This document shows, piece after piece, positions 8,835 through 20,618 of a DNA stretch of 64,000 bases. Each line of letters begins with the position of its first letter. Within the stretch, counting starts at the first letter, position 1. A program made the translations under genes and the position numbers. Where the stretch lies: contig NC_080559.1 of NCBI RefSeq assembly GCF_030253575.1, positions 29,786,501 to 29,850,500 of the forward strand, written 5' to 3'. This DNA comes from Rhododendron vialii. Its lineage: Eukaryota > Streptophyta > Magnoliopsida > Ericales > Ericaceae. The notes under the pieces are model-generated. The model saw only the letters and a list, made by a program, of their open reading frames with translations, was not told where the DNA came from and did no database searches.

Positions 8835-11405
8835 TCACCAGTAATCATTGCAGGAGCAGATCCCATTTTTGAAATGGTGAAACCGGTTAGAATCCCTCAA
8901 AACAATTTCTCTCTCCTTTACCATCGATATGTACTTCATAGCATTATGGCAATCTCCACACACGCGAAGATTCTTAAATACAGTAATACGCTTAGGTTTT
9001 GATGTGTTAATAAGACCAAATGTCACGGCAATTTTCTCGCTGTGTTGCAGCAGAAATTCCTCCTTCTGTTCATCCTTAACATCTTGAAGAACAGAGCTTG
9101 TATCAGGGACATAACCCACCTCCTTTATCGCGGTAACCAATTGATCAAGTTCTTCGTATATTTCCTCCGCTTGGGGATGGGATGTATCTCCCACGTGAAA
9201 CTTATGCACCGAATTTTCTATCTCTATCCAGCTACTGCCAGCTTCTTTTCCCAAATTCTTCTTTTTCATGGTTTTTCTAATTTCTGCTACCTCGTACCAT
9301 TGGCCCACGGAAGCGTACAAGTTTGAGAGCAAAATGTACCCTGCTCAATCATTTGGCTCTTTCTCAATAACCATTTCAGCAGCCTGTTTCCCAAGCGCGA
9401 TATTACCGTGGACTCGACAAGCTCCAAGCAATGTGCGCCAGATCAAAGCATCAGCTTCGAAAGGCATTGAGTTGATGAGCTGCCTGGCTTCCTCTAAGAA
9501 GCCTGACCGGCCTAACAAATCAACCATACATGCATAGTGTTCCATTCTAGGGCTTATTCCGTACTCTTTGTACATTGAGTTGAAGCGCTTCCACCCCTCA
9601 TCGATCATACCTACGTAACTACAAGCTGATAGAACAGCAATATAGGTGACCTCGTTTGGCTTTATACCTGCATTAAGCATTTCTTGGAACATTTCCAATG
9701 CTCTTGTTGCGAACCCATGCTTTGCTAACCCTGTTATAATAGAAGTCCATGATACCACATTCAAATGTTCCATTTTGGAATAAACTCGCAAAGCAGCTTC
9801 CATGTTTCCGCATCTTGAATACATGGAAACTAGAGTATTAGCTATGAGCTGATTTGACTCGAACCCTGCCTTTAGTAACCGAGCATGAATTTGTTCACCC
9901 TTAGCAACTGCACCTATACTAGCAGCTCCACTCAAGAGGCTGGCAAATGTGAAAGAATCGAGCACGAACCCAGTAACCTCAATTTGATGGAATACTCCAA
10001 AGGCTTCATTCGAATCAATATTCTTGGTGCATCCATCAACAATTGTGTTGTAAGAAACCAAATTCTTCTCAAATAGAATATTGAAAGCTTTCCTAGCATC
10101 TTCCATCCTACCAGATCGAACATACATGCTAATAAGAGCATTCCCGACACAATTAACTGCTGCAAGACCCATTTTCACCACATGTGCATAAATCTGTTCA
10201 CCAGTATCAGGATCAGAAAGATTACTACATGCCTTGAAAAGGCTGGAAAAGGTGAAATGATTAGGTAAAACTTGATCCTCGATCATCCTGCAATAGAGCT
10301 CAATGGCTTCCTTACTATGCTTTCCGCTCTGCCCACAACCTGTGATAATCGAAGTCCAAGATATAACATTATGATCGGGGACAAGATCGAAAACTTTCCT
10401 TGAATTAACCATAGATCCATCTTCCGCACATTTCGCATACATGTCAACCAAACTACAGCCAACACAAACATTGAAAGCCAACCCATACTTGACCACTTGA
10501 GCATGCAATTGCTGCCCAAACGATAATAGCCCTAACTCTGCACAAGCAGAAACCAAACTAGTAAAAGTAAACTTATCTGGCATATAACCGCTCTCTATCA
10601 TATCGATAAACAACTCAATGGCTTCCTTTCGATTACCCATCTGAGAAGATCTAGTTATCATCAAAGTCCAAGACACTGAATTTCTGTCAGGCATTCTGAC
10701 GAACACCTTCTTCGCTGAATCAAAGTCACCACTTCCCTTCACAAACATCTCTATCAATGCACATCCAATACACACATCAGACTCAAAATACCCAGTCTTT
10801 ATCATAGACCCAAAAATTACATCCCCAATCCAAGCATTCTTAGCATTCGAACATGCCCGAATCACAGCGGCAAAGCCAAACTGATTGGGGTATTCTCCAA
10901 ACTCAAGCATCTTAACAAAAGTAGATATAGCTTTCGATTCCATATCATTATGTGAGAAGCACGAGATCATTGCGCTCCAAGAAACCACGTCTCGACGCTC
11001 ACCCATGTTTTCAAAGATAGCATTGGCCGTTACCCAGTCGTTGTTCTTCGAATACAAGCTGATTAGTGAGTTGAGGGAGACCGAGTCGGGCTCGAGCTGC
11101 GACTCGGATAGTCTGGCGTGGACGAGCTTACCCAGATGGAATTGGCGGGTTCTGATGGAGGATTTGAGGAGGAGGGAGTAGGTGAAGAGGTCGGGGGTGA
11201 GGCCTTGTTGGGTCATGAGATCAAGTGTCGAGATTGCCTGGCGGAGGTGGCCCACATTGGCTTGATGGATCAGGCGGTTCTTCAAGTGTTCAAAGTTGGG
11301 ATTTCTGAGGGTTTTGCTTGGGGGTGTCTTTTGGCGGGATGGGTTTAGGGTTTTGGGCGGAGGCGGGACCAAATTCGCGGGAGATGGCAGAGAGAGATTG
11401 ATCAT
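8835..11405 (-). CDS. EMB2261: DYW-class PPR protein, EMB2261/At3g49170-like, with one in-frame TGA
   Basis: This is an organelle-targeted PLS-class pentatricopeptide protein. It has 856 sense or stop codons, close to the Arabidopsis protein (about 850 aa as I recall it). The start is at 11405 (MINLSLPSPANLVPP), with a plausible transit peptide, PPR motifs such as VVSWSAMISCFSHND and CVGCSLVDMYAKC, then the E region and a complete DYW domain (GYVPDT, HSEKIAVTFGLI, CGDCHNAMKYIS, CSCNDYW at the end). Codon 687, after EKEPND, is TGA. The eroded paralogue at 54872-55018 reads TCA at this site, so serine is ancestral. If the stop is real, it cuts off the E/DYW part needed for C-to-U RNA editing; a sequencing error is the alternative. 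The gene is single-exon, as is usual for the family. A SINE-like insertion lies about 100 bp upstream. Confidence 0.85.
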
Positions 11406-11500
11406 TGCTCTTCTGCTTCAAATGCGATTCAGGAAGTCCGGAATGTGATCTTTGTACTAATATAATATAGGTAGTAGAAAAAGGTTGTCCCCGAAATTCT

Positions 11501-11618
11501 TCTTTTTTTTTTTTTTTGGGTCAAACGGAAAATCATGTATTAACTTAGACGATCAAAGTCTACAAGCCAGATAAACGACATTCATATAAAAGGTTCAAAT
11601 TACAATAGGGTAATTTGG
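11501..11618 (-). mobile_element. Short poly-A retroposon upstream of the PPR gene
   Basis: An exact 14-bp target duplication GTCCCCGAAATTCT (11487-11500 and 11619-11632) brackets 118 bp that begins with a poly-T run on the plus strand, so it is a minus-strand insertion with a poly-A tail. No A or B box is obvious; it may be the truncated 3' end of a LINE. It lies about 95 bp upstream of the PPR start codon. Confidence 0.75.
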
Positions 11619-11632
11619 GTCCCCGAAATTCT

Positions 11633-12111
11633 ATCATTATCACTTTCGCCTCTTTTTTTTTGTGTGGTCAAATTACAAGAGAGTAACTTCTATCTCGCAG
11701 AGGTGGAAACCATGGGATCACTGCCTGTGGGCTTCATAAGATTTTTTTTTTTATAATCTGAACAGTTCATCTTGCAGGATATATAGAGTAGTATATCCAT
11801 AAAAAAATCTAACTTAATTGGATCTCGATAAGTATATCAACGAGACAAATCTCCTAGGAATATTTCATAGATAGATATCTAGTCCAAGTAAATGGTGTAA
11901 ACATGAGAATAGTAACTCGATGAACGAGACAAATCTCGATCCCATTAACATATATAAACGGTGAAACAATTCTTGAACAACTTAACATAGACAACGTCAG
12001 TGTTCCCCTTGTCAGATCCGAAACCAAGTCACACGGTCTTCTAAAACCATCAAATCGAAATCATATGGAACCAACATTATTTGTAAATACAGGATGTTCG
12101 GTCTTGAGAAT
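11633..12111. other. Intergenic, no gene seen
   Basis: A/T-rich spacer between the PPR promoter and the end of the minus-strand kinase pseudogene. The stretch 11900-12110 resembles the downstream flanks of the two other minus-strand kinases (around 45900-46170 and 55690-55930), so it belongs to the duplicated block. Confidence 0.6.
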
Positions 12112-13765
12112 TTAGCGTCGAGTATTTATATCATGGGTGAGAGAATCCATATAACCACCTGACAGATTGGGCAACCTTTCATTCATTCCATTATTCTCGG
12201 CTTGCGTACCTTGTGAATACAGAAAAGGCTTTGGAGGCATGTGAAGCAATTCTATATCTCCTTCAAGCATCTCGACAACTTTGTTTATCGAAGGACGGTC
12301 ACTAGGCCTCATTTGTATACACCATAACACCACTAACATCATCTTGTTTACCATCTTACTCTCCTCCTCGGTGGTCTCTCCAATTTGTACGTTCTTTCCT
12401 TCCGCAAATTGATCATAAACCCATGAAAGGAAGAAAATTTGGCTTGAATTAGCTAATGAATTCCAATTTCTTCTCTTGCCTGCCATTTCCAATAACAACA
12501 TTCCGAAACTATAAATGTCAGCTTTATAGGAAATACCACCGATGTTTTTGTAGAAAAACTCAGAAGCCATATAGCCCAAGGTTCCTTTTGCTGCAGTCAT
12601 TGTCACGATATTTTCATCTATTGGATACAATTTTACAAGCCCAAAATCTGAAACTTTTGGAGTGAAATTCTCTTTAAGAATAATGTTATGAGGCTTTATA
12701 TCAAAATGCAAGATCTACATGTCACAACCTTGATGCAGATATTCAATGCCACGAGCCACTCCGAGAGAAATCTCATACATTTGCTAACAACTTAAGGACA
12801 ATTTTCCTTCTAGAGAAAAGATGTACTTCTCTAGAGACTCATTAGGCATGAAGTCATACACAAGAGCACGCTTAGATCTCTCGGCACAATATCCAATCAG
12901 CTCAACAAGATCGACATGATGAATCCTTCCAATGGTAGCAACTTCGTTGATGAACTCTTGTCCATTAGCTTTGGGCTTGGTTAGCATTTTAACTGCTATA
13001 GGAGGGCCACTTCGGAGCTTTCCTTTGTATACACAACCATAGCCTCCTTTCCCCAACTTGTCCCTTAAACCATTTGTCATCTTCTTAATGTCCGACTAGG
13101 AGTACCTAATAGGCACCAGGTGATTCTGATCACTATGCAAGAGACCTTCTATGCTATAAAAGGTTGATAAATGTCTTATGTTGAACTTATAGATTAAAAA
13201 CCCAAACACACATGGTACACACAAAAGCCTTGCTGCAACGATCACTACAACGACCGCTCCTGGGTCGAAGGAAATGAAGCAATAAGAATAAAATCCTTTG
13301 CTGTCCTGGTATTATCTTATTTGCATGTGAAATATGACACACACTGACACACACACAAACACTCATTATTTGTCCCTTCATGTGCTCTATCATTTTTGTT
13401 TATATATAGTCTGGGTCATTTTTACTACTATTTCCGTCCCTTATAGTGTCCATTATTCTATTTTGGATTGTCCCTAAAAAAATGTTCATTTTGAAAAGTC
13501 AGTGGGTAAAAACATAACAAATTTTCTATTTAGTTCTTTCCAAATTCAAAGAATCAAATTAAAAAGGGTATTTTAGAAAAGCAAACAATTTTTAATTGAA
13601 ATTAATGCGCCTTCTTGAAAAGTTTGACTTTCAAAGGAGGACACTTATAAACGGGTGAATGGAGTATTATCACAATATTTTGTTTTACTAGGTTCACGTA
13701 CTAAAGATAAGATCATAGGAAAGATAAGGTCTTACCAGTCGTAAAGAGCAAAAGAAATCGACCAT
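12112..13765 (-). pseudogene. LRK10L receptor kinase, exons 2-3 only (copy D)
   Basis: Exon 2 (13736-13765, 30 bp) and exon 3 (12112-13259) keep the family's phase-1 junctions. Exon 3 encodes a transmembrane segment (AVVVVIVAARLLC) and an LRK10-type kinase: GKGGYG, VKML, FDIKPHN, SDFG and GYMASEF. Three in-frame stops are visible: TAG after PIRYS; TAG in place of the Lys codon in LSLSCKQM (about 12784); and TAG in place of Gln in CDMQILHFD (about 12714). The APE motif has become ASE. No ectodomain exon follows upstream, because retrotransposon sequence begins within a few hundred bases. It is therefore a dead gene, paralogous to 46174-50531 and 55932-57484. Confidence 0.85.
13428..13664. mobile_element. 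Stowaway-type MITE in the intron of kinase copy D
   Basis: Ends of the CTATTTCCGTCCC / CGGGTGAATGGAG type are flanked by TA (13426-13427 and 13665-13666). Subterminal CTTATAGTGTCC pairs with GGACACTTATAA. The matching introns of the copies at 46-48 kb and 57 kb lack it, so it arrived after the duplication. Confidence 0.75.
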
Positions 13766-14587
13766 CTGCGAAAAATAAAGAAAGAAATTTAGCCATGAGA
13801 CGGAAGAGGTATGAAAAGAAGAGGTGATGTAAAGTGCTTCAAAGTTAGAAGAAACTTTCAACAAGTCTTGCCCATTACTTTATTGGGTAAGTGTACGCAT
13901 TGTGCGAAGAATTCGGCTCGATTTGTCCCCGATAGTCAGTTCGGTAGTCGAGAACTACCACAGAACTTCCTGCCAGAAGCTATGAGTGCCAGTTCCACAA
14001 TTTTATCCGGCAGGTCGATCGGTGTGTCAACCGGTTTGTCTACCGGTTGTCGCGTGAGAATATAGCTGCGTTTTGACTTCGTTTTTAGGGTTTTTTTGGG
14101 GCTTCAAAGCCCAATATAGTTAGGACTTGTGAGGCAACTTGTCTTTGGGTATAAATACACTTGTTATGCCTCTTATTATGTGGTGAGAGCAAATATTAAT
14201 TAGGCATTGGGTTAGGGTTTGAGAGACTTTGCCTTTGTTTTTGGCTTTGGCTTTGGTGAGATTTGGATAGAAAGGTTTCTGGAGAACTTCTTTTTTATAG
14301 CTCATTGAGCATTCATATTTGTTTAGTGAAGCCATCAATCGACTACTCGTGAACAAGGCTTACATCCCAAAGTAAGGCCGATCCACGTAAATCTGTGTGT
14401 CTCTCTCCTTCTGTTTGTTTTCTATCTTTCTCTCACGTTTGGTTTGATTAGTCTGGTTTGCTTCACACATTTGTTTTGTTCTTTGATTCAATATTCATAA
14501 TCACCGTCTGTTTATTGTGCTTCCGTACAACATTTTATTTTACTGTGGTTCACTAAAGATAAGATCGTAGGAAAGATATAGTCTTAC
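13682..14587. repeat. Duplicated exon-2 donor region flanking an LTR-like insert
   Basis: About 54 bp at 13682-13735 (with CTAAAGATAAGATC and GTCTTAC) are repeated at 14534-14587. On the minus strand both end in the GTAAGAC splice donor of the small transmembrane exon. The first copy runs on into exon 2; the second stops exactly at the donor, where the Tat-type element begins (14588). The paralogues at 48.3 and 57.4 kb have one copy each. Confidence 0.7.
13901..14532 (+). mobile_element. Probable solo LTR (copia-like)
   Basis: The segment begins TGTGCGAAGAATTC and ends CCGTACAACA. It has a TATA-like GGTATAAATACACTTG at about 14145 and the downstream CCACGTAAATCTGTGTG / T-rich tail common in Ty1/copia LTRs. 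No second LTR, internal region or clean target duplication is visible, so the call rests on composition and termini only. Confidence 0.45.
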
Positions 14588-15200
14588 TGTTGCCAAAATT
14601 CTTGTTTTCTTTCCAATCGATGGAGAATCGACGGGAAATCGTATCGTAAGCTTGCTGGAATGTGGGTGTGAAAAGTGGAATTTGGTTCCTTGCCGTATTT
14701 CAGGACTTCTTTGGAAACAAACAATGAAATGGGTGAAGTATGAAAGAAAATTAACAAAATGGACTTTATTAACCCTCAAAGTAGAAGAACAATCAATCAA
14801 GATGATTGAGTGAACGATTACAAGTTAACTCTACTCCTAGAAAAGAAAAGATAAAGGCCTGATTGGCTTTGTTTGTGTGTCCCCAAATTGTCTTACACTT
14901 TGATTATAAATAGAGATCCCTTCACCTTTGAATTCAAATCTTCCCTCCAAAGTAGCAGTTGGAACTCCTTCAAATTCTGGCGAAGTAACTTCTTCAACTA
15001 CCAATCATGCCCACGTCTGGAAAACTGTTTCGTTAATTGTGGTTAACATCCTCTTTAATCGTGGAATCATAGGACTCAATTCCTTTTGACATCTGTCACC
15101 TGATCGACGGACCAAAGGACCATAAAAATATGCCACGTGTTGGCCAATCGACGGACAAGACTTTTCATAGTTTCATCATCGATTCAATTCCATCCTAATA
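14588..15200 (-). repeat. LTR of the Tat-type element, inverted copy
   Basis: This is the reverse complement of most of the LTR at 32437-33160. Its outer end is TGTTGCCAAAATTC, the inverse of the U5 end of the right LTR. Shared landmarks include GTCCGTCGATTGGCC and the TATA-like CTATTTATAATC. Confidence 0.85.
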
Positions 15201-17096
15201 GAATATGATTTACAGTACGTGCCTCAAAAGGTAGTAAAAGGGCAAGCTTTAGCTGATTTTGTAGCTGATCATCCTAACATGTTAATGGAAAAGGATGAAT
15301 TTGAGATACATATGATTGAAATAAAACCATGGAAATTATCATTCGATGGTTCTAAAACTGACAGAGGGGTTGGAGCAGGCATAGTTTTTACATCTCCGAA
15401 AGGGGAACTTTTACAGTTTTCTTTTCAGTTAGATGAAAGTAGGATTTTAACTAATAATCAAGCTGAGTATGAAGCTTTGATTATCGGTTTAGAGATTGCA
15501 AAAGAATTGAATATTAGATATTTAAATGTTACGGGGGATTCACAATTGATGATTCGACAAATAACAGGTGAATATAAGTGCAATCATCATTTGCTAGAAT
15601 TACAACTGCAGAAAGTTAAAATTCTTGTATCATATTTTGATGAAGTACAGTTACAACATGTTTATAGGTTAGAAAATGGTGATGCTAATCAAATGGCACA
15701 AATTGCTTCTGAAATTAGGATTCCAGAAGGACAAAATGAAAAATTAATAAGAGTCCAAAAGAGATTCTTGCCTTTCTCTATCGAAAGAGATAGGAATGAT
15801 TTTGATATTATGGAACTAAATTTGGTTGATGATTGGAGAGTTCCAATAAAGAAATTCCTAGAGAAATCAAGTGAAAAAACAGATAGAAATATAAAGCAAA
15901 GGGCCATTAACTATGTTATAATAGGCAATGATTTATTTAGAAAATCTTTAGATGAAGTATTATTGCTTTGTATTGCTAAACCCCAAACAATGATGGTTAT
16001 GGGAGAAGTTCATGAAGGAACTTGTGGTTCTCATCAATCTGGAGACAAAATGAAATGGCTACTTAAAAGATATGGCTATTATTGGCCAACAATAAGGAAA
16101 GATTGTATCTCTTATGCTAAGGGATGTCAAAAATGTCAATAATATGGACCCATTCAAAGGGTTCCAGCTTTTCCTTTACAATCAATTGTTAAACCATGGC
16201 CTTTCAGAGGCTGGGCGATTGATATGATTGGAGAAATAATTCCTCATTCTTCTCAACAACATGAGTATGTAATGGTAGCTACTGATTATTTTACGAAATG
16301 GACAAAAGCTATCCCATTGAAGAGTGTAGCACAAAAACAGGTAATTGATTTCATTGAGTATATTTTCTGTCGATTTGGTTTTCTTGAAACAATTACGGTA
16401 GACCAAGCATCTGTGTTCAATGGTCACGAAGTAATGACTTATGTTAGTTCATATGGAGTAAAAATCTTGAATTCTTCTCCTTATTATGCCCAAGCAAATG
16501 GGCAAGTGGAATCTACTAATAAAATTATTAAGAATACTCTATCTAAAATGATAACTGATAATCCCAGAGAATGGCATGATTTATTGCCGAAAGTGTTATG
16601 GGCTTACATGACTTCAAAAAGGGAAAGCACGAGAGCTACACCATATGAGTTAGTATATGGCCAAGCTGCAGTATTACCTGTTGAAATTAATGTTACATCT
16701 CATAAAGTTGCTAGGCATTATGACCCAAATAATTTTGATTTCGAAGAAGCAATGTATAAAGAGTTAGATGGACTAGAAGAGTCCAGAATAGATGCTTTAA
16801 ATAATATATAAGCACAAAAGAAAAATTTAGAGAGAGTTTATAATAAAAGAGTTCATGAGAAATCATTTGCAGAAGGTGATTTGGTTTGGAAGGCAATTTT
16901 GCCTTTAGATAAGAAAAAGAAAAGATATTTTGGTAAATGGTCTCCAAATTGGGAGGGACCATTTCGTGTATTAAAAATACTGAGAGGTGGAGCTTATCAG
17001 TTAGAATCCATTCTTGGAACTGTACATGAAAGAACAATCAATGGAAAGTATTTAAAGGCATATTTTCCATCTCCTTGGGAATTAATCGATGAATAA
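15201..17096 (+). CDS. Ty3/gypsy RNase H and integrase region (fossil)
   Basis: The region begins where the end of reverse transcriptase meets RNase H (LQYVPQKVVKGQALADF). Then comes an RNase H with LSFDGSK, LTNNQAEYEALI and VTGDSQL, the form typical of Tat elements. The integrase follows with its HHCC zinc finger (CGSHQSGDKMKWL...CQKC), the catalytic core (GWAIDMIGE, YYAQANGQVESTNK) and a C-terminal domain (GPFRVLKILRGGAYQL). The reading frame is broken in at least two places, so it does not encode an active polyprotein. The upstream pol and gag parts are absent here. Confidence 0.85.
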
Positions 17097-17288
17097 AAGA
17101 GTTAAAAATAATTCATACATAAACAGATCATTTGCAAAAGCCTACAAACTAAGGCTTACTTCTCATTCAACATAAAACAAGTTACCAAGTTACATTTCCT
17201 ACTTACGAAAAGGAAATAAAACATAATATTTCCTACTCCAAAAGGAAACAGAATATACAAAAATAGAATTTAAATAATGCCTATAAAT

Positions 17289-18434
17289 TTAGGTATTGAC
17301 AGGCGCAATAGGATTACCATCAGCATCAATTCGAATGATTTCGAAATAATGTGGAAAACTCCAAGTGACAAAAACATGGAATTTTTCCCAAGCATAGGTT
17401 AGAAATTCATGCTCTTTGTCCCTAGCCATTTCTTCTGCATCCATCTTTATCTTTTTATCTACTAATGGCCTCATGGCCATTGCACTCTTCTCAGCTTTAG
17501 CCAAGAGATGGGCTCTCTTGTGGTTTTTCTTTCGGAGCCAGTTCTGATGTTTCTTGAGCAGAGTTTTTGAGGGGTTTGGTGGTAGCTCCCAGTTGGAGTG
17601 ATCTAGGTCCAATACTTTGTTATGAAGTTTAACCACTTTTTCATGGTGAACTTCATAATCAACCCAAAAGGGATCATAGTGAGCAGTAGTGCTGGTCTTC
17701 ATCCAGAGCCTCATAAGAGACAGTGCAGATTTAAACCCATGAAGGTGGGTAGTAATAAGGCTGCTCTCATAAAACTGGAGGGTTTCACATGCCCACAAGA
17801 AGTTCAAATATGGGACATGTTCTTCCAGAATGTGGATATCCAGAAAGGCAAAAGCAGCCAGTAGTTCTTTGGCTGTATTTTCATCAGAGTCTCTATAAAT
17901 CGAATACCCTGCATGGGCATGAGATAGTGGAGGGTAGTACCTTAATTTCTCCAATTCTTGGAACCAATCAGGGTTCTCAGGGAGAGGAGAGATGTCAGGC
18001 TGATCATCAGAAAAGCCATCAGGAAAACATGGTTTTCTCACCACTTCTTTCCAATAAGCTTGTTGATTTTTTGCCCTCTCGAAAAGGGATTCGTGATTTT
18101 CCAAGCTTGGCTTGCCGCCTGCCTCTGCCAGTTGAAATGGCATTGGCCTATATGGCATGGAAAGTAGTGAATTCAATAGCATTGCCATTGGTTCCTCTCT
18201 GACCCAGGGGAATTGATAGCTGACTTTGACATATGAGCATCGAATACTTGAGTTAGGATACAGAGGAGGATCCTCCATTCTCACGACTACCCTTTCAGTG
18301 GGTGGTTTGACGCTCCAACTGGATGGAGGATTGGATGGCAAAGGGTCATCCCAGCCAGAAATGGCCGTAATGGGAGAGAGTGGTTGATCGACGGCATCAA
18401 AAGAAGGCGAAGGGGTGGTTAGATCAATTTCCAT
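17289..18434 (-). CDS. Antisense ORF of the Tat-type element, unknown function
   Basis: An open frame of 381 codons (MEIDLTTPSPSFDAVDQP) on the strand opposite to pol. I do not recognise a domain; the protein is Pro- and Trp-rich at the N terminus with a Lys-rich region near residues 280-330 (LLKKHQNWLRKKNHKRAHL). Its place between integrase and 3' LTR matches the extra antisense ORFs described in Tat-lineage retrotransposons. Whether it was ever expressed cannot be judged from sequence. Confidence 0.55.
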   Translation of the reverse strand: MEIDLTTPSPSFDAVDQPLSPITAISGWDDPLPSNPPSSWSVKPPTERVVVRMEDPPLYPNSSIRCSYVKVSYQFPWVREEPMAMLLNSLLSMPYRPMPFQLAEAGGKPSLENHESLFERAKNQQAYWKEVVRKPCFPDGFSDDQPDISPLPENPDWFQELEKLRYYPPLSHAHAGYSIYRDSDENTAKELLAAFAFLDIHILEEHVPYLNFLWACETLQFYESSLITTHLHGFKSALSLMRLWMKTSTTAHYDPFWVDYEVHHEKVVKLHNKVLDLDHSNWELPPNPSKTLLKKHQNWLRKKNHKRAHLLAKAEKSAMAMRPLVDKKIKMDAEEMARDKEHEFLTYAWEKFHVFVTWSFPHYFEIIRIDADGNPIAPVNT

Positions 18435-19242
18435 GGCTTCAATTTGACTATGAGCAGAGAAAATTACGAAAAATGAGAAGCCAAGTTAGAATAAAAGAGA
18501 GTTGATGTGAAACCATTCCATAAAGGTTTAATGTATAAAAGAAAAGATTAATAACGGTTCAGTTTTCTAAGCAGTTGATCGAGCAGTTATCATGCATGAT
18601 CATCTCCACTATCAAGAAATGGAGGAGACGGTTGGTGTTTCCCATGGGATGTCATTGGTTTATCCCATCGATAATGAGTTAATATTTAGCCACGATTTAT
18701 ATCCACTATCAAGAAACAGAATGGTCGGTTAATGGTTTTAGGAAGTGACCCTATCAATAAGGGTTGACGAATAGACATAATTTGTTGCTTCAAGTGTAAA
18801 GAGGTAAACATGTGAGGTTTGGTATTTCCCTATCGATTCCGAACGAGAATTGTTTAGAGATCCTTGTAATTTTGAGAAATGCAGGAATGGGATAAGCATA
18901 CTCAAAATTAATACAAATGTTCTTATCACAGAAGACAAAAGCCATAAAAGCTTGAAAAGTAGGCTAAACATTGCAAGAAAATAAAAGATACAACTAAAGA
19001 AGCCTGAAACATATAGGCCAAATTTATAGTTGTACTATACAGACTAGCTAATGATTCTTGGACTTAACTTCCAAGGACAACTTGGAGAAATAGCTCCACT
19101 TGCTATTTGTAGCATTGTATTTCTCTTGATATTTCAGAAAGTCAGTGTCGGCCATTGTTATGATGGCTTTAGTCCCTTGCTCATCACAGGAGATCTTGGA
19201 CAATTCATAATTGATCAACTCTTTCCGTGCTAATAAAATTTT

Positions 19243-20175
19243 CTATTGCTCATCGAGTTGACTTAAGCGAGCAATGAGTGCAGCCTTTTCATTCTCAATT
19301 TGTTGCAATTCATCCTTCAGCTGATGTATGTTGCTCCCCATTGTGTCCAATTTTGTTGAAATAGCTGCAAATTGATTGAGAGTATCTTGTTTGTTCTTCA
19401 TTTCTTTCTGGCAATAGGCTGCTATTGTCAGACTCTCGTTTATAATTGAGCCAAACTTCTCAAGTTTGATTTGCTCAGATAATGGAAAAACCTTCTTGGA
19501 TATCAAATAATTCACACAGCTAGTAAAAGCTGTAGTGTGATCAGTAGCAATTTCCAACAAAGGAAGCTCAAGCAACTCAAAGAAAATTTTCATTTCATCT
19601 TTGGTCTCTTCACTAAGCTCAAAGGAATTTGGAGGAGTCAAAGATTCAGAAAATTCAAAAATGGACCTTGAGTAGAATTTAGAATATTTCTTGGTTTTAG
19701 TCAGCATGAGGTCCAAGTCAGAGGTTGGTGAATTGGTTGTCAAATCAGCATCAGCCCTATTAACAGATGGAGGAGAAGCCATTGGAGTTGTGGATTTAAT
19801 GGTCAAATCTGGGGTGTCGATTCCCACTTCAGGCTGTGGCTGCTCTAAGACCTCAGTAGCCTCAATCGATGGTTCCATTGAAAGAAAAGGCTCTGGCATT
19901 ATTTCTCCTTGAGTAGGAGAATGGATCTCTGGCTGTTCAACAAGAGGTTCTGGCACTATTTCTCCTTGAGCAAGAGAATGGATCTCTGGCTGTTCAATAT
20001 TAAAAGTCTCATTTTCTACAGGAGGTTCAACTTCCAGAATCGTAGGAGAATTAGGAACTGAACTCAAAATGAGGTTAGTAATAGGATCGAATGGTAAAAC
20101 CCCTGGGGAAGTTGAATTGTTTCCTATGTCAGAAATATTGTCACATTCATCCAAAATTGGTGCTGGACGTTTCAA
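19243..20175 (-). CDS. Antisense ORF of the Tat-type element, coiled-coil tail
   Basis: 310 codons on the minus strand. The N-terminal half has two Glu/Pro-rich repeats (EQPEIHSLAQGEIVPEP and EQPEIHSPTQGEIMPEP). The C terminus is a likely coiled coil (LDTMGSNIHQLKDELQQIEN) before the stop at 19243. A short Lys-rich piece (20367-20618, KKPEILPPTKKRTRSS) precedes it. It lies downstream of the plant-mobile-domain ORFs on the same strand and may belong to the same unit, now split by the nested element. Confidence 0.5.
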   Translation of the reverse strand: MKRPAPILDECDNISDIGNNSTSPGVLPFDPITNLILSSVPNSPTILEVEPPVENETFNIEQPEIHSLAQGEIVPEPLVEQPEIHSPTQGEIMPEPFLSMEPSIEATEVLEQPQPEVGIDTPDLTIKSTTPMASPPSVNRADADLTTNSPTSDLDLMLTKTKKYSKFYSRSIFEFSESLTPPNSFELSEETKDEMKIFFELLELPLLEIATDHTTAFTSCVNYLISKKVFPLSEQIKLEKFGSIINESLTIAAYCQKEMKNKQDTLNQFAAISTKLDTMGSNIHQLKDELQQIENEKAALIARLSQLDEQ

Positions 20176-20618
20176 AGGTGAAGGGGCATTAGATGGAAGA
20201 TCAGGTTTATTGACAGAAGAGGGATTGACAGGAGTTAACAGGTTTGTAATCGAACCTTTGTCTTTATCACCTTCATCATCTGATTGAGGTGCCAGTTGGA
20301 GTTTTCTCCTTGTTTTCTAAACATAAAAGTAAAGAAGTGAATCAATAAAGGACTAAGACATGATATCTAAGTCCAATAAATTAGCAGAAAAAATGAAATT
20401 ATTACCCTTTGAAGTGTTACCAATATCTCTGAGTCCTCAGCTATCTTTGTCGGACTTGTCTGTCGATCGGGTAAGTTTAGTCCCTTCATTGCATCTGCCA
20501 TAAGTGGGGGATCTCGCAATGTATCTTGGACTTGAGAACTCCTGGTTCTTTTCTTTGTTGGAGGTAAAATCTCAGGTTTCTTCCCTTTATCTTGACCTCT
20601 TGGTTTAGAAACAGGAAC

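Noticed and set aside
9342-9344. In-frame TGA of the PPR gene as selenocysteine or edited codon
   Set aside because: Land plants lack selenocysteine insertion, nuclear transcripts do not undergo this editing, and the paralogue has TCA.
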